A stretch of DNA of 64,000 bases, taken from contig DATGEP010000346.1 in the NCBI GenBank assembly GCA_035310125.1, positions 1-64,000 of the forward strand, given 5' to 3'. Positions 25,381 through 34,274 of the stretch are shown here, piece by piece. The position numbers were made by a program, and so were the translations under genes. Every line of letters begins with the position of its first letter. Position 1 is the stretch's first letter. This DNA is from DATGEP01 sp035310125. Its GTDB lineage: Bacteria > Chloroflexota > Ktedonobacteria > Ktedonobacterales > JADMIN01. Under the pieces are notes generated by a model. The model was not told the DNA's origin and made no database searches. It saw only the letters and a list, made by a program, of their open reading frames with translations.

Positions 25381-26538
25381 ATGAGCAGTTTGGTGGAGGC
25401 GACGGAGAGTGGCTTCAACGAAGCCGCCGCCATGCCGGAAAGAGTTCCGCGCGCGCAGACGGCGACCGCCGTCACCCTTGATTCGCTCACCCTGGACAGC
25501 GGCGAGGTGCTCGCGCCCGTCACGCTCGCGTACGAAACCTGGGGCCGCCTCGCGCCAGCAGCGGACAACGCCATCCTCCTCTGCCATGCGCTCACTGGCA
25601 GCGCGCATGCGCGAGACGCCGAGCTGCCGGATGATCCGCGCGCTGGGTGGTGGAATCCACTCATTGGTCCTGGCCGTGCCTTTGACACCAACCACTACTT
25701 TGTCATCTGCTCGAATGTGCTGGGGGGCTGCAATGGAAGTACCGGGCCTACCAGCCCGCATCCCGCCGATGACGAGCCGTACCGGCTGCGCTTTCCACTC
25801 GTCACCGTCGGCGATATGGTGCGTGCCCAGCACGCCTTGCTGCACCACCTTGGCATCACCCGCCTCGCCGCTGTCGCGGGTGGCTCGCTGGGGGGAATGC
25901 AGGCGCTCGAATGGACGCTGGCGTATCCTGGCGACGTAGCACGCGCTGTAGTCGTCGGAGCCTCAGCGCAGCTCTCCGCACAAGGGCTGGCGATAGATGA
26001 CATCGGACGGCAGGCGATTCTGAGCGATCCAGCGTGGCAGGATGGAAGCTACGCACCGGGAAAGGGTCCGGCGACGGGGCTGGGCATCGCTCGCATGCTC
26101 GCTTTGCTCACCTACACCAGCCCGGCGGGACTGGCGGAGCGCTTCGGCCGGCGCGCCGCCACCCAGCCGAGCACGTGGCCATCCTTCGGGCCACGCCTGG
26201 ATGTCGAAACGTACCTGCACCATCAGGCCGATAAGCTGGTGCGCCGCTTCGATGCGAATACATATCTTTACCTGTCGAGCGCGATGGACCGCTACAACGC
26301 CACGGACGGGCGCGGATCCGAAGCCGACACGCTCGCGCGAGTACAGGCGGAGGTGCTGGCAGTGGGCATCAGTAGCGACTGGCTCTTTCCAGCGGCACAC
26401 GTCCGTGCGCTGGCGGAGGGCATCGTGGCGGCGGGCGGACGCGCCCGCTATGTCGAGGTGCAGTCGCTGAATGGCCACGACGCATTCTTGAAAGATTGGG
26501 ACCAGATGGAGGCCATCCTGCGCCCATTTCTGGTCTGA
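25381..26538 (+). CDS. metX: Homoserine O-acetyltransferase
   Basis: First committed step of methionine synthesis, acylating homoserine in the cytoplasm. 385 residues, alpha/beta hydrolase fold. Motifs: YETWGRL, LGGCNGSTGPTS, nucleophile elbow AGGSLGGMQ (Ser169), GISSDWLFP (Asp) and LNGHDAFL (His). The ATG at 25381 follows GGAGGG. The frame extends upstream into the T-box and is not used. MetX-fold enzymes may use succinyl- instead of acetyl-CoA, so the acyl donor is inferred from the adjacent metY-type gene. Expression is under the SAM riboswitch and Met T-box. Confidence 0.95.
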   Translation: MSSLVEATESGFNEAAAMPERVPRAQTATAVTLDSLTLDSGEVLAPVTLAYETWGRLAPAADNAILLCHALTGSAHARDAELPDDPRAGWWNPLIGPGRAFDTNHYFVICSNVLGGCNGSTGPTSPHPADDEPYRLRFPLVTVGDMVRAQHALLHHLGITRLAAVAGGSLGGMQALEWTLAYPGDVARAVVVGASAQLSAQGLAIDDIGRQAILSDPAWQDGSYAPGKGPATGLGIARMLALLTYTSPAGLAERFGRRAATQPSTWPSFGPRLDVETYLHHQADKLVRRFDANTYLYLSSAMDRYNATDGRGSEADTLARVQAEVLAVGISSDWLFPAAHVRALAEGIVAAGGRARYVEVQSLNGHDAFLKDWDQMEAILRPFLV

Positions 26539-26557
26539 CAATGGAGGACACACCAGC

Positions 26558-28066
26558 GTGTTTAAGCGTCTCTTTTCTTCCAAGCAAAATAACGATGATA
26601 GCGCCGCCGAAGCGGCGCCCGAAACAGGAGGCATCGCCGTGGCAGAATCAGTAGAAATCGCACACGTCGCGCCGAGCGCAGACGCCGCCACTGACATCGA
26701 GACCGTGGACCAGGTGGCAGCACCAGAGCCGGCAGCGAACGCCGACAACGGCGCACAAGAGGCCACAGCGCCAACGCTCGGCTTCGAGACTCGCTCGCTA
26801 CATGTTGGACAGGAAAGTCCTGACCCCGCCACACGGGCGCGGGCGGTTCCCATCTACCAGACAACTTCGTACGTCTTTGAGGACGCCGACGATGCCGCCG
26901 ACCTTTTCGCGCTGCGCAAGTTCGGGAACATCTACACGCGCATCATGAATCCTACACAGGATGTCTTTGAGAAGCGTATCGCGGCGCTGGAGGGTGGCGT
27001 GGCCGCGCTCGCTACCGCGTCTGGTCAATCGGCCGAGTTCGTGGCGCTCATCAATGTCGTCGGCGCGGGCGACGAAATCGTCAGCGGCTCACAGATCTAT
27101 GGCGGCACCTATAACCTCTTCACGCAGACGCTGCCGCGCCTGGGCATTACCACGCATTTCGTGAATGCCACCGATCCTGAAAACTTCCGGCGTGCCATCA
27201 CGCCGCGCACGCGAGCGCTCTATGCGGAAACCGTGGGCAATCCCAGCCTTGACACCCTCGATATCCGTGCCGTCGCCGCGATTGCGCATGAAGCTGGCAT
27301 CCCACTCATCATTGACAACACCATGCCCAGCCCGTATCTCGTCAACCCGATCGAGCACGGCGCCGATGTCGTCGTCCATTCCGCCACGAAGTTCATTGGC
27401 GGACACGGCACCAGTATCGGCGGCGCGATCGTTGACGGCGGCACCTTCGATTGGGCCGGCAGCGGCAAGTTCCCCGGCTTCACGGAACCGGATCCCTCGT
27501 ATCACGGCGTCCGCTACGTCGAAGCGTTTGGCCCGGCTGCCTACATCATCAAGGCGCGCGTGCAGCTCCTCCGCGACATTGGCCCAGCCGTTAGCCCGCT
27601 CAACAGCTGGCTCTTCCTGCAAGGGCTGGAGACGCTGGCGCTGCGCATGGAGCGACACAGCCAGAACGCCTTGCGCGTGGCTGAGTTCCTCGAAAGCCAT
27701 CCAACCGTTTCGTGGGTACGCTATCCTGGTCTGCCCAGCCATCCGACGCACGATATCGCACGGCGCTACCACCGCCACGGCTTCGGCGCCATCGTCGGCT
27801 TCGGCATCAAGGGCGGCCTGGCAGCGGGCCGGCGCTTCGTCAACGAGGTGAACATCTTCTCGCTGCTCGCGAACATTGGCGACGCCAAGTCGCTGGTGAT
27901 TCATCCCGCCAGCACCACGCACTCGCAGCTGAGCGAGGAGGAGCAGCGCTCGTCCGGCGTTACCCCCGACTTCGTGCGCCTCTCCGTCGGCATCGAGACG
28001 ATTGACGATCTCCTGGCCGACCTCGATCAGGCGCTCTGGAAGGCCGTACGCGAGACGGAGAACTAA
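26558..28066 (+). CDS. metY: O-acetylhomoserine sulfhydrylase (PLP enzyme) with N-terminal extension
   Basis: Makes homocysteine from O-acetylhomoserine and sulfide. PLP fold of the Cys/Met metabolism family: LGFETRSLHVGQ near the start, YTRIMNPTQ, and HSATKFIGGHGTS with the PLP Lys. Length 502 is ~70 residues longer than usual because of an acidic, Ala/Glu-rich N-terminus before LGFETR. The GTG at 26558 has GGAGG 10 bases upstream. A second GTG at 26639 also has GGAGG at good spacing and would shorten the tail to ~45 residues. Twenty bases after metX, same operon. Confidence 0.92.
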   Translation: MFKRLFSSKQNNDDSAAEAAPETGGIAVAESVEIAHVAPSADAATDIETVDQVAAPEPAANADNGAQEATAPTLGFETRSLHVGQESPDPATRARAVPIYQTTSYVFEDADDAADLFALRKFGNIYTRIMNPTQDVFEKRIAALEGGVAALATASGQSAEFVALINVVGAGDEIVSGSQIYGGTYNLFTQTLPRLGITTHFVNATDPENFRRAITPRTRALYAETVGNPSLDTLDIRAVAAIAHEAGIPLIIDNTMPSPYLVNPIEHGADVVVHSATKFIGGHGTSIGGAIVDGGTFDWAGSGKFPGFTEPDPSYHGVRYVEAFGPAAYIIKARVQLLRDIGPAVSPLNSWLFLQGLETLALRMERHSQNALRVAEFLESHPTVSWVRYPGLPSHPTHDIARRYHRHGFGAIVGFGIKGGLAAGRRFVNEVNIFSLLANIGDAKSLVIHPASTTHSQLSEEEQRSSGVTPDFVRLSVGIETIDDLLADLDQALWKAVRETEN

Positions 28067-28101
28067 TTACCAGCGAAGATGTCGCGTGAAGGGAGCCTCA
28101 C

Positions 28102-29352
28102 ATGCGTATTCTCAAGTTTGGTGGCAGCTCTGTCGCGGACGCCGACCGCATGCGTCGCGCCGCGCGCATCGTCGCGACGCATCAGAGCGAGGCTCCCGTC
28201 ACCGTCGTCGTCTCCGCGATGGCCGGCGTTACCGACGCCTTGCTGCGCGCGGCCCATGCCGTCATCTCTGGCAGCGCCGCCTGGCGCGACGAGCTGGCGG
28301 CGTTGGAGCGCCGCCACCGCGACACCTATCGCGAGCTTGCCGGAGCGGTGCCAGCCACGCTCGATCCGGCATGGCGCGCACTCCACGCGGATGCCTTGCG
28401 CCTCGCGACGCAGGGCTTCGCGCCACAAACCATAGAGGCAGAATTCGCTGCCGCACGCTTCTCCGGCTGGGGTGAGCGGATGGCCGCGCCGCTCTTTGCC
28501 ACCGCGCTGGAAGCCACAGGGATATCCACGCAGCCGTTCCCCGCCGAGGCAGTGCTGCTGGAGACCCAGGCCGCCCCTCACAGCACACCCCGTCCCTCCG
28601 TGCTCGCGACACGCGGCTGGCTCGTGCCGCAGCTCGCGCGTCTCGTGATGCGCGGCGGTGTGCCAGTCCTGCCCGGCTACATCGCTCGCGATGCCTCCGG
28701 CCAGACCACGACGCTTGGCCGCAACGGCTCAGATCACACCACCGCCGTCGTTGCCGCCGCCCTGGGCGCCGAATCCGTCTACATCTACAGCGACGTGGCT
28801 GGATTCTTTACCGCCGACCCACATGTCGTCCCTGAAGCCGCGCTTATCCCGGCTATCACCTATGCCGAAGCTGCCGAGGTCGCCTGGCTCGGCGCTCGCA
28901 TCTTGCATCCACGCACCCTCGCCCCTCTCGCCCACTGGGGCATCCCTCTATACCTGCGCAGCGCGGTCGAGCCAGACGCTCCCGGCACCGATGTCGTCCC
29001 CGCGCATGCCAGCGCGCTGGACGCGGCCTGGGTGGTCGCCGCGCGCCCAGCGGCCAGCCCTGATCTCGTCGAAGTTTCGGCAACGCTTCTCGGCGACGAG
29101 CTGCGCACCCTGGAGAATGGCGAGCCGCTGCTGGCCGCCGTCATTCCTGCACATACGCTGACTCCGCTCGCTACGGACGCTCAACGGATGCTCGATGTCA
29201 CGCCCCGTCAGCTGCGCATCCTCGTGACTCCCGCGGACGCCGCGGCTACCCAGCGGCTCATACATAACGAGCTGGTGCGGCTTGCCAGCAGGGCCGCGCG
29301 GAATGAGCTAACACCAGGAAGCGCCGCTGCGGTCGAAATGGGAGTCGTATAA
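28102..29352 (+). CDS. lysC: Aspartate kinase
   Basis: Phosphorylates aspartate, first step to Lys, Thr and Met. KFGGSSVADADR at 5-16 is the ATP-binding start. TTTLGRNGSDHTTAVVAAAL and DVAGFFTADPHVVPEA complete the kinase domain, followed by ILHPRTLAPL. The C-terminal ~130 residues, where ACT domains belong, are weakly conserved and short for two full ACT domains, so feedback control may differ from standard enzymes. 416 residues. It follows metY by 35 bases, so an aspartate kinase is placed in a Met-controlled operon. Confidence 0.9.
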   Translation: MRILKFGGSSVADADRMRRAARIVATHQSEAPVTVVVSAMAGVTDALLRAAHAVISGSAAWRDELAALERRHRDTYRELAGAVPATLDPAWRALHADALRLATQGFAPQTIEAEFAAARFSGWGERMAAPLFATALEATGISTQPFPAEAVLLETQAAPHSTPRPSVLATRGWLVPQLARLVMRGGVPVLPGYIARDASGQTTTLGRNGSDHTTAVVAAALGAESVYIYSDVAGFFTADPHVVPEAALIPAITYAEAAEVAWLGARILHPRTLAPLAHWGIPLYLRSAVEPDAPGTDVVPAHASALDAAWVVAARPAASPDLVEVSATLLGDELRTLENGEPLLAAVIPAHTLTPLATDAQRMLDVTPRQLRILVTPADAAATQRLIHNELVRLASRAARNELTPGSAAAVEMGVV

Positions 29353-29420
29353 CAGAGAAAGACATCTTCGATCAGCGCAATCTGATCGTGAAATAGACAG
29401 CATCTGGATGGGAGACCCGC

Positions 29421-30515
29421 ATGTCTAATCTCGCCCCGTTTCAGCCGCCCCAGCGGCGTATACCCGTGACGGTGCTCGGCGCTACCGGCCTCGTCGGACA
29501 GCGATTCGTCGCTCTGCTCGACGGCCATCCCTGGTTCGAGCTCGCCGGCATCGCCGCTTCCGAGCGCAACGCTGGCACACGCTACGGCGACACCGTCCGC
29601 TGGAAAGTCGAAGCCGAGCCACCCGCTGCCGCACTGAACCTGCGCCTCGCAGCGCCCGTCCCAGGCGACGCGCTCCCCAGCCGCATCGTGTTCTCCGCGC
29701 TGCCTGCCGCCGAAGCTGAAGACATCGAGCCACGCTTCGCACGGGCCGGCGCGCTCGTCTTTAGCAACGCCTCCGCCTATCGCATGGCCGCCGACGTCCC
29801 GCTCATCGTGCCAGAGATCAACGGCGACCATCTGGCCGCGCTGGAGCGCCAACGGGAGCGGCACGGCTGGCCGGGCGCTATCGTCACCAATCCCAACTGC
29901 TCAAGCATTGGTCTTACGCTCGCCCTCGCTCCACTCCAACCGTTCGGCATTCGTCGCGTCCTCGTCACCACGCTTCAGGCGGCCTCCGGCGCGGGGTATC
30001 CCGGCGTCGCCTCACTGGATCTCCTCGACAACGTCATTCCGCATATCGGCGGCGAAGAGGAGAAGATGGAGACCGAGACACGCAAGATTCTCGGTGGCTG
30101 GAACGCCGAAACCGCCACCTTCGAGCCGATCAGCACCGATGCCATGCGCATTAGCGCCACCTGCACCCGTGTCGCCGTGCGCGACGGCCACCTCGAAACG
30201 GTCAGCGTCGAGCTCGCTGGGCGCCCCAGCGCGGATGATCTTATCGCCGCCTGGCGCGACTACACCGGCGCGCCGCAGCGCCTGGGACTGCCGACCGCGC
30301 CAATGCATCCACTGATCTATCGCGAAGAGGTTGACCGCCCGCAGCCCGTCCGTGACCGCCTGGCGGGACGCGGCATGGCAGTCACAGTTGGCCGTCTACG
30401 CGCCTGTGACGTGCTGGACTACAAGTTCGTGTGTCTGAGCCACAATACTATCCGTGGCGCTGCTGGGGCCGCCTTACTCAACGCCGAGCTTGCCGTCGCG
30501 CGCGGCATTGCGTAG
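29421..30515 (+). CDS. asd: Aspartate-semialdehyde dehydrogenase
   Basis: Reduces aspartyl phosphate to the semialdehyde with NADPH. 364 residues. LGATGLVGQRFV (18-30) binds the cofactor, NPNCSSIGL holds catalytic Cys160, and ASGAGYPGV follows. The EEEKMETETRKILG segment and overall layout fit the archaeal/fungal-type ASADH rather than the E. coli type. Last gene of the Met/aspartate operon, 68 bases after lysC and convergent with the next gene. Confidence 0.93.
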   Translation: MSNLAPFQPPQRRIPVTVLGATGLVGQRFVALLDGHPWFELAGIAASERNAGTRYGDTVRWKVEAEPPAAALNLRLAAPVPGDALPSRIVFSALPAAEAEDIEPRFARAGALVFSNASAYRMAADVPLIVPEINGDHLAALERQRERHGWPGAIVTNPNCSSIGLTLALAPLQPFGIRRVLVTTLQAASGAGYPGVASLDLLDNVIPHIGGEEEKMETETRKILGGWNAETATFEPISTDAMRISATCTRVAVRDGHLETVSVELAGRPSADDLIAAWRDYTGAPQRLGLPTAPMHPLIYREEVDRPQPVRDRLAGRGMAVTVGRLRACDVLDYKFVCLSHNTIRGAAGAALLNAELAVARGIA

Positions 30516-30533
30516 CCAGCGCGTGTGGCGCTT

Positions 30534-31883
30534 TTAGCGCCTCGACCCAATCGCCTGTGTGAGCTGCTTCCGGTAGCTCTCGTAGGCATTTACCACCGTC
30601 ACACGGACCTGATCGGCGTCGCCGTTGGGCCACACACGGAGAACGGCGGCATGCACCGTGTCGAGCATGCTGAGCGGCAAATCAGCGAGCCGCACCGGCC
30701 CGGCGCCGGCGCGCTCGCTGATTCCCTGCCTACCCAGGTGGATGACAAGGTAGCGATAGAGATCCAGCAGCATCTGCGCCGCCTCGGCGTTCGCGTCCTC
30801 CAGCGGCAGCGCCGCTCGCAGCTCGCGCCAGCACCCCGCGTGGATCCACGCCAGCCCCTCGGCAACGGCAACGACCCGGCGAGGATCGTCGCCCGGCCAG
30901 CGCTTATGTTCCAACCAATATTGCAACAGATAGGACTTGCTGGAATGCGAGGCGCGACAGAGCGCGTGGCGTGTGCCGGTCCAGAGCGGATTGAGGCGTT
31001 CCGGCGTCCCCTTCACAGCGCGGAACATGCCGGAAAACAGGTCGTGGTGGGGATCGTCCAGCGTGTGGCCGACCGCGATGGCTTGCAGCAGCACGCCCGC
31101 CTGAACATAGCCAAGATTGTAGGCCACCGCGTTTGGCGCCTGACCCGCGTTCTGGGCGCAGCCGGAGAGCAGATTTTTCAGCGCACGATAGCGGTCCCGG
31201 TCGTATTCCGGCCTGCTTTCGGCGCGAGGGTCCAGCACGCCCGCGAGGAAGTGGCCCAGCACCAGGGTAATCGCACGCACGGTGCCCAGGTCGCCGCGGG
31301 CGGCTGCCAGCGAGACGGCGCTTTGCAGCGCGGAGTAGCTATCCAGCGACTCCCATTGGGCAATCGGCTTGCCGCGCAGCTTACGAATCGCCCACAGGCC
31401 AACATACTGCCCAGAGATGCGCCACGGCAGATCCCAAAGGTACGCCACCATCAGGGTGACTACGGCGGCGAACCAGAGCAGCATCTGCCAGAGCTGCGCC
31501 ACATAGATAGGCGGCAGCAGGAAGTAGATCAGCGCGACGCCGGTGGTGACGCTCCAGCAGAGGAGAAACGGCGTCAGCGAGAGAAGGATGACGCGCACCA
31601 GCGCCAGCGAGTGCGTCTGCCCGGCGATCTGGAGGGTTGTGGCGTTGAAGCCGATGACGACCGCGATGATGACCGCGAGCGCCGTGATATCCGCACCGAG
31701 ATACCCGCTGGTGTCAATGCCCGCGCGCGCCACCAGTATATACGCCTGCCTGGCAATCGGGACACTGTCCGGCACACGCGGCAGTATCCACCCGATAGCC
31801 GCGCCCACAAGCAGCAGCGCCAGCCCCATCGCGGTCAACAGGCGCGCCGTTATCCGAACCGAACCGGCCCTCCACCCACCCAT
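30534..31883 (-). CDS. Membrane protein of unknown function
   Basis: About 449 residues from the ATG at 31883, which puts the first membrane helix near residue 15. Four or five hydrophobic segments lie in the first ~160 residues, including ITALAVIIAVVIGFNATTLQIAG. The remaining ~290 residues are soluble and mostly helical (SLDSYSALQSAVSLAAARGDLG, YLGY-like repeats of Ala/Leu). The layout recalls DUF2254-type proteins but I cannot confirm that. Last gene of the minus-strand run that starts at hemB. Confidence 0.7.
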   Translation of the reverse strand: MGGWRAGSVRITARLLTAMGLALLLVGAAIGWILPRVPDSVPIARQAYILVARAGIDTSGYLGADITALAVIIAVVIGFNATTLQIAGQTHSLALVRVILLSLTPFLLCWSVTTGVALIYFLLPPIYVAQLWQMLLWFAAVVTLMVAYLWDLPWRISGQYVGLWAIRKLRGKPIAQWESLDSYSALQSAVSLAAARGDLGTVRAITLVLGHFLAGVLDPRAESRPEYDRDRYRALKNLLSGCAQNAGQAPNAVAYNLGYVQAGVLLQAIAVGHTLDDPHHDLFSGMFRAVKGTPERLNPLWTGTRHALCRASHSSKSYLLQYWLEHKRWPGDDPRRVVAVAEGLAWIHAGCWRELRAALPLEDANAEAAQMLLDLYRYLVIHLGRQGISERAGAGPVRLADLPLSMLDTVHAAVLRVWPNGDADQVRVTVVNAYESYRKQLTQAIGSRR

Positions 31884-31920
31884 GTGAACTCCACTCCGCT
31901 CTCGGCATAGCAGCCCAGCA

Positions 31921-33417
31921 TTACGGGCCGCTGCATACTGTAGCATGCGGACGTACGCCGCGCCAGTGCCAGAGGACGATGCCGGCGGCCAGCGCCGCCA
32001 GCGGGAGAAGTTGGAGCAGCCCCGGCAGACCGAAGAGCATGCCCCAGTTGTTGTCGAGCTGGCCCGCGAGCAGGCGCGGCCAGACCCATTGTGTCAGCGG
32101 CGAGGCGTACCGTGGGTCGAAGAGCGGCCCCACCGCCGTCGCGGCGCCTACCACCAGAGCTGAGGCTATCGCAAGCACGCCGGCTGTGATTCGCCACCCT
32201 GGCTGGCGGCAGATGCGCACCACCTCTCCAATGGGAAGCACCAGGAACGGTAGCGCGGGCAGAAACTGGCGCGGCCCCATGCTGAAGCCGCCGTCCCAGG
32301 CGAAGTATGAGATGGCAAACAGTCCATAGACGGTGACAATGGCGAGCCAGAGGCGCGCCTCGACCCGCCACTCGATGTGTTTATAGAGCAGACGAAATCC
32401 AGGAATCGCCAGCAGCAGTACGGGCGAGAACAGGAACATGCCACGATACGGCCCAAACGTCGTCTGCCAGAGCGCATTCAGGTGGGGATAGGTGATGCCC
32501 ATGAGCCCCTGCGCCTGCCCCGTGCGAAACACCTCCGGTCCCGCCAGATGCGCGTACCCCTGACTCAGCGGGCCACCGAAGGCCAGGGTGTTGTAGATGG
32601 CGCCCACGAGCAGCGGCGGCGCGGCCCCCAGCGCCAACAGCACCGCGAGACGCCGCCCGTTGGACGGCGAAGTCAGCGCATAGATGCCCAACGCGCCAGC
32701 GATGAGCACCGTGGGATATTCCGTGAGAATCGCGTAGCCCAGCAGAAAGCCCGCCACCAGCGTGAGCCGGTCCGCCAGCTCGCCGTGCCGAATACGATAG
32801 AGCAGCACGAAGCCGCCAAAGAGCAGCGCGGCGGCAAGCTGGTGACTGAAAAACTCGCCCGCGAACGGGAGCGCCATCGTCCCAAGCGCGTACGTAAGCG
32901 CGACGCCGGCCCGCCACCCATCACTCATGCCCAGCCGCGCGAGAAACGTATAGAGCAGCGCAGCGAGGATCCCAGTAGGCACGGCGGCGTAGAGAATCGC
33001 GAGCAGATAGCGAATCAAAAAATCCGTCCGCGCATCCGCTGGAGCCGTGAAAAAGGCGGTGTAGGGCCTGCCAGACATGAGCGTCTGCTTGAAAAGCATG
33101 TAGGCGGGAATGGCGGCGAGCGACAGCCCCGGCGCCTTGTCGGCGTAGTAGTGGCCGCCTGCGGAGGACTTGTCGCCGGTGTAGGCGGCCAGCGGGTCAA
33201 TGTTCAGCGTGCCGCGATCCACTATGCTGGCCGTGAGAAAGATGTGGGTGTCGGCATTCCACGATGCGCCACGCGGAACGAAATATGCCGCGCACAGCAC
33301 GACAAGCAGCATGATCCAGCCGGCGCCCGCTGACTTCCGCCGCGCGCCGGTCCGTTGCGGCCTGCGTAGCCGTGCCAGCGCATCCAGTGGGCGCTTGAGG
33401 GTTGTCGCTGCTTCCAC
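31921..33417 (-). CDS. GT-C type membrane glycosyltransferase-like protein
   Basis: Polytopic protein with ~11-12 membrane helices. The first extracytoplasmic loop starts NADTHIFLTASIVDRGTLNID and contains GGHYYADKAPGLSL, resembling the loop 1 acidic and KAPG patterns of GT39/ArnT-like enzymes that use lipid-linked sugars. The frame runs upstream to 33564, but that part overlaps the nth 3' end and is a Gly/Glu/Cys-rich by-product of repeats there. A GTG at 33417, 11 bases after nth, is proposed as start (~498 residues). Sugar and acceptor unknown. Confidence 0.75.
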   Translation of the reverse strand: MEAATTLKRPLDALARLRRPQRTGARRKSAGAGWIMLLVVLCAAYFVPRGASWNADTHIFLTASIVDRGTLNIDPLAAYTGDKSSAGGHYYADKAPGLSLAAIPAYMLFKQTLMSGRPYTAFFTAPADARTDFLIRYLLAILYAAVPTGILAALLYTFLARLGMSDGWRAGVALTYALGTMALPFAGEFFSHQLAAALLFGGFVLLYRIRHGELADRLTLVAGFLLGYAILTEYPTVLIAGALGIYALTSPSNGRRLAVLLALGAAPPLLVGAIYNTLAFGGPLSQGYAHLAGPEVFRTGQAQGLMGITYPHLNALWQTTFGPYRGMFLFSPVLLLAIPGFRLLYKHIEWRVEARLWLAIVTVYGLFAISYFAWDGGFSMGPRQFLPALPFLVLPIGEVVRICRQPGWRITAGVLAIASALVVGAATAVGPLFDPRYASPLTQWVWPRLLAGQLDNNWGMLFGLPGLLQLLPLAALAAGIVLWHWRGVRPHATVCSGP

Positions 33418-33428
33418 GCCTACGTCGC

Positions 33429-34184
33429 CTACTTCCGCACCTTCGCCACACGCGCCGGCGCCTTCGCCACAGTTGGCGCCTTCGCCACAGCTGGCGCCTT
33501 CGCCGCGACTGGCGCGAGACCCAGGTTTACCTTGCCAGTTGGGCAGATATCCGCCAGGGAGCATTGCTCGCAGAGCGGTTTGCGCGCCTGGCAGACGGCG
33601 CGCCCGTGGTAGATCATCAGGTGCGACAGGTCAAGCCAATCCGTCTGGGGCAGCAGCGACATCAAATCTTGCTCGATCTTCACTGGATCGTCGTTTTTCG
33701 TCAGGCCAAGCCGCTGCGATATGCGTCCCACGTGCGTATCCACCACGACGCCTTCGACAATGCCATAGGCGTTGCCCATCACGACGTTCGCCGTCTTGCG
33801 CGCCGCACCCGTCAGCGATGTCAGCTCCGCCATCGTCTTCGGCACTTCACCGCCGAACCGCTCGACGAGCTGCGCTCCCATTTCTCGGAGGTGCTTCGCC
33901 TTGTTGCGATAGAATCCCGTCGGCTTTACATCCTGCTCAAGCTCCTCCGGATTTGCTCGCGCATAGTCCGCCGCCGTTCGATATTTCTTGAAGAGCGCGG
34001 GGGTTACGGCGTTGACACGCTCATCGGTACACTGGGCTGAGAGCATGGTCGCGACCAGTAACTCCAGCGGATTCGTGAAGTTCAGCGAGCAACGCGCATC
34101 GGGATAATCCTTGCGGAGCCGCGCGACAATCTCTCTCGCGCGCGCCGGCTCGCCGGCTGGGGGCGTGGACTTGCTGGCAGACAT
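33429..34184 (-). CDS. nth: Endonuclease III
   Basis: DNA glycosylase/AP lyase for oxidised pyrimidines. Helix-hairpin-helix with catalytic Lys: LTGAARKTANVVMGNAYG (the usual PGVG is GAA here). Catalytic Asp in VVDTHVGRIS. The [4Fe-4S] motif C-x6-C-x2-C-x5-C is CQARKPLCEQCSLADIC. The ATG at 34184 has AGGAG 8 bases upstream. The C-terminal ~30 residues repeat AP.VAKAP and are basic, an unusual tail made by a short DNA repeat. Confidence 0.95.
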   Translation of the reverse strand: MSASKSTPPAGEPARAREIVARLRKDYPDARCSLNFTNPLELLVATMLSAQCTDERVNAVTPALFKKYRTAADYARANPEELEQDVKPTGFYRNKAKHLREMGAQLVERFGGEVPKTMAELTSLTGAARKTANVVMGNAYGIVEGVVVDTHVGRISQRLGLTKNDDPVKIEQDLMSLLPQTDWLDLSHLMIYHGRAVCQARKPLCEQCSLADICPTGKVNLGLAPVAAKAPAVAKAPTVAKAPARVAKVRK

Positions 34185-34274
34185 GCTGTTTTCTCCTGTA
34201 TTATGGCCACTCATTCGCGGCTCCGGCCCCGGTGGGCATGGCACGAATGCGGCGGCTACTCGCCGCCGCGCGCC

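Noticed and set aside
30525..30541. GGCGCT..AGCGCC hairpin between asd and the convergent gene as a bidirectional terminator
   Set aside because: Six base pairs and no T run on either side.
30525..31910. Long plus-strand frame of 461 codons
   Set aside because: Antisense to a membrane protein whose hydrophobic segments are well formed. The plus reading is a Gln/Arg/His-rich shadow typical of high-GC DNA.
33418..33564. Upstream extension of the GT-C protein overlapping nth
   Set aside because: The Gly/Glu/Cys repeat is the out-of-frame reading of the nth C-terminal repeats; a GTG after the nth stop is more sensible.
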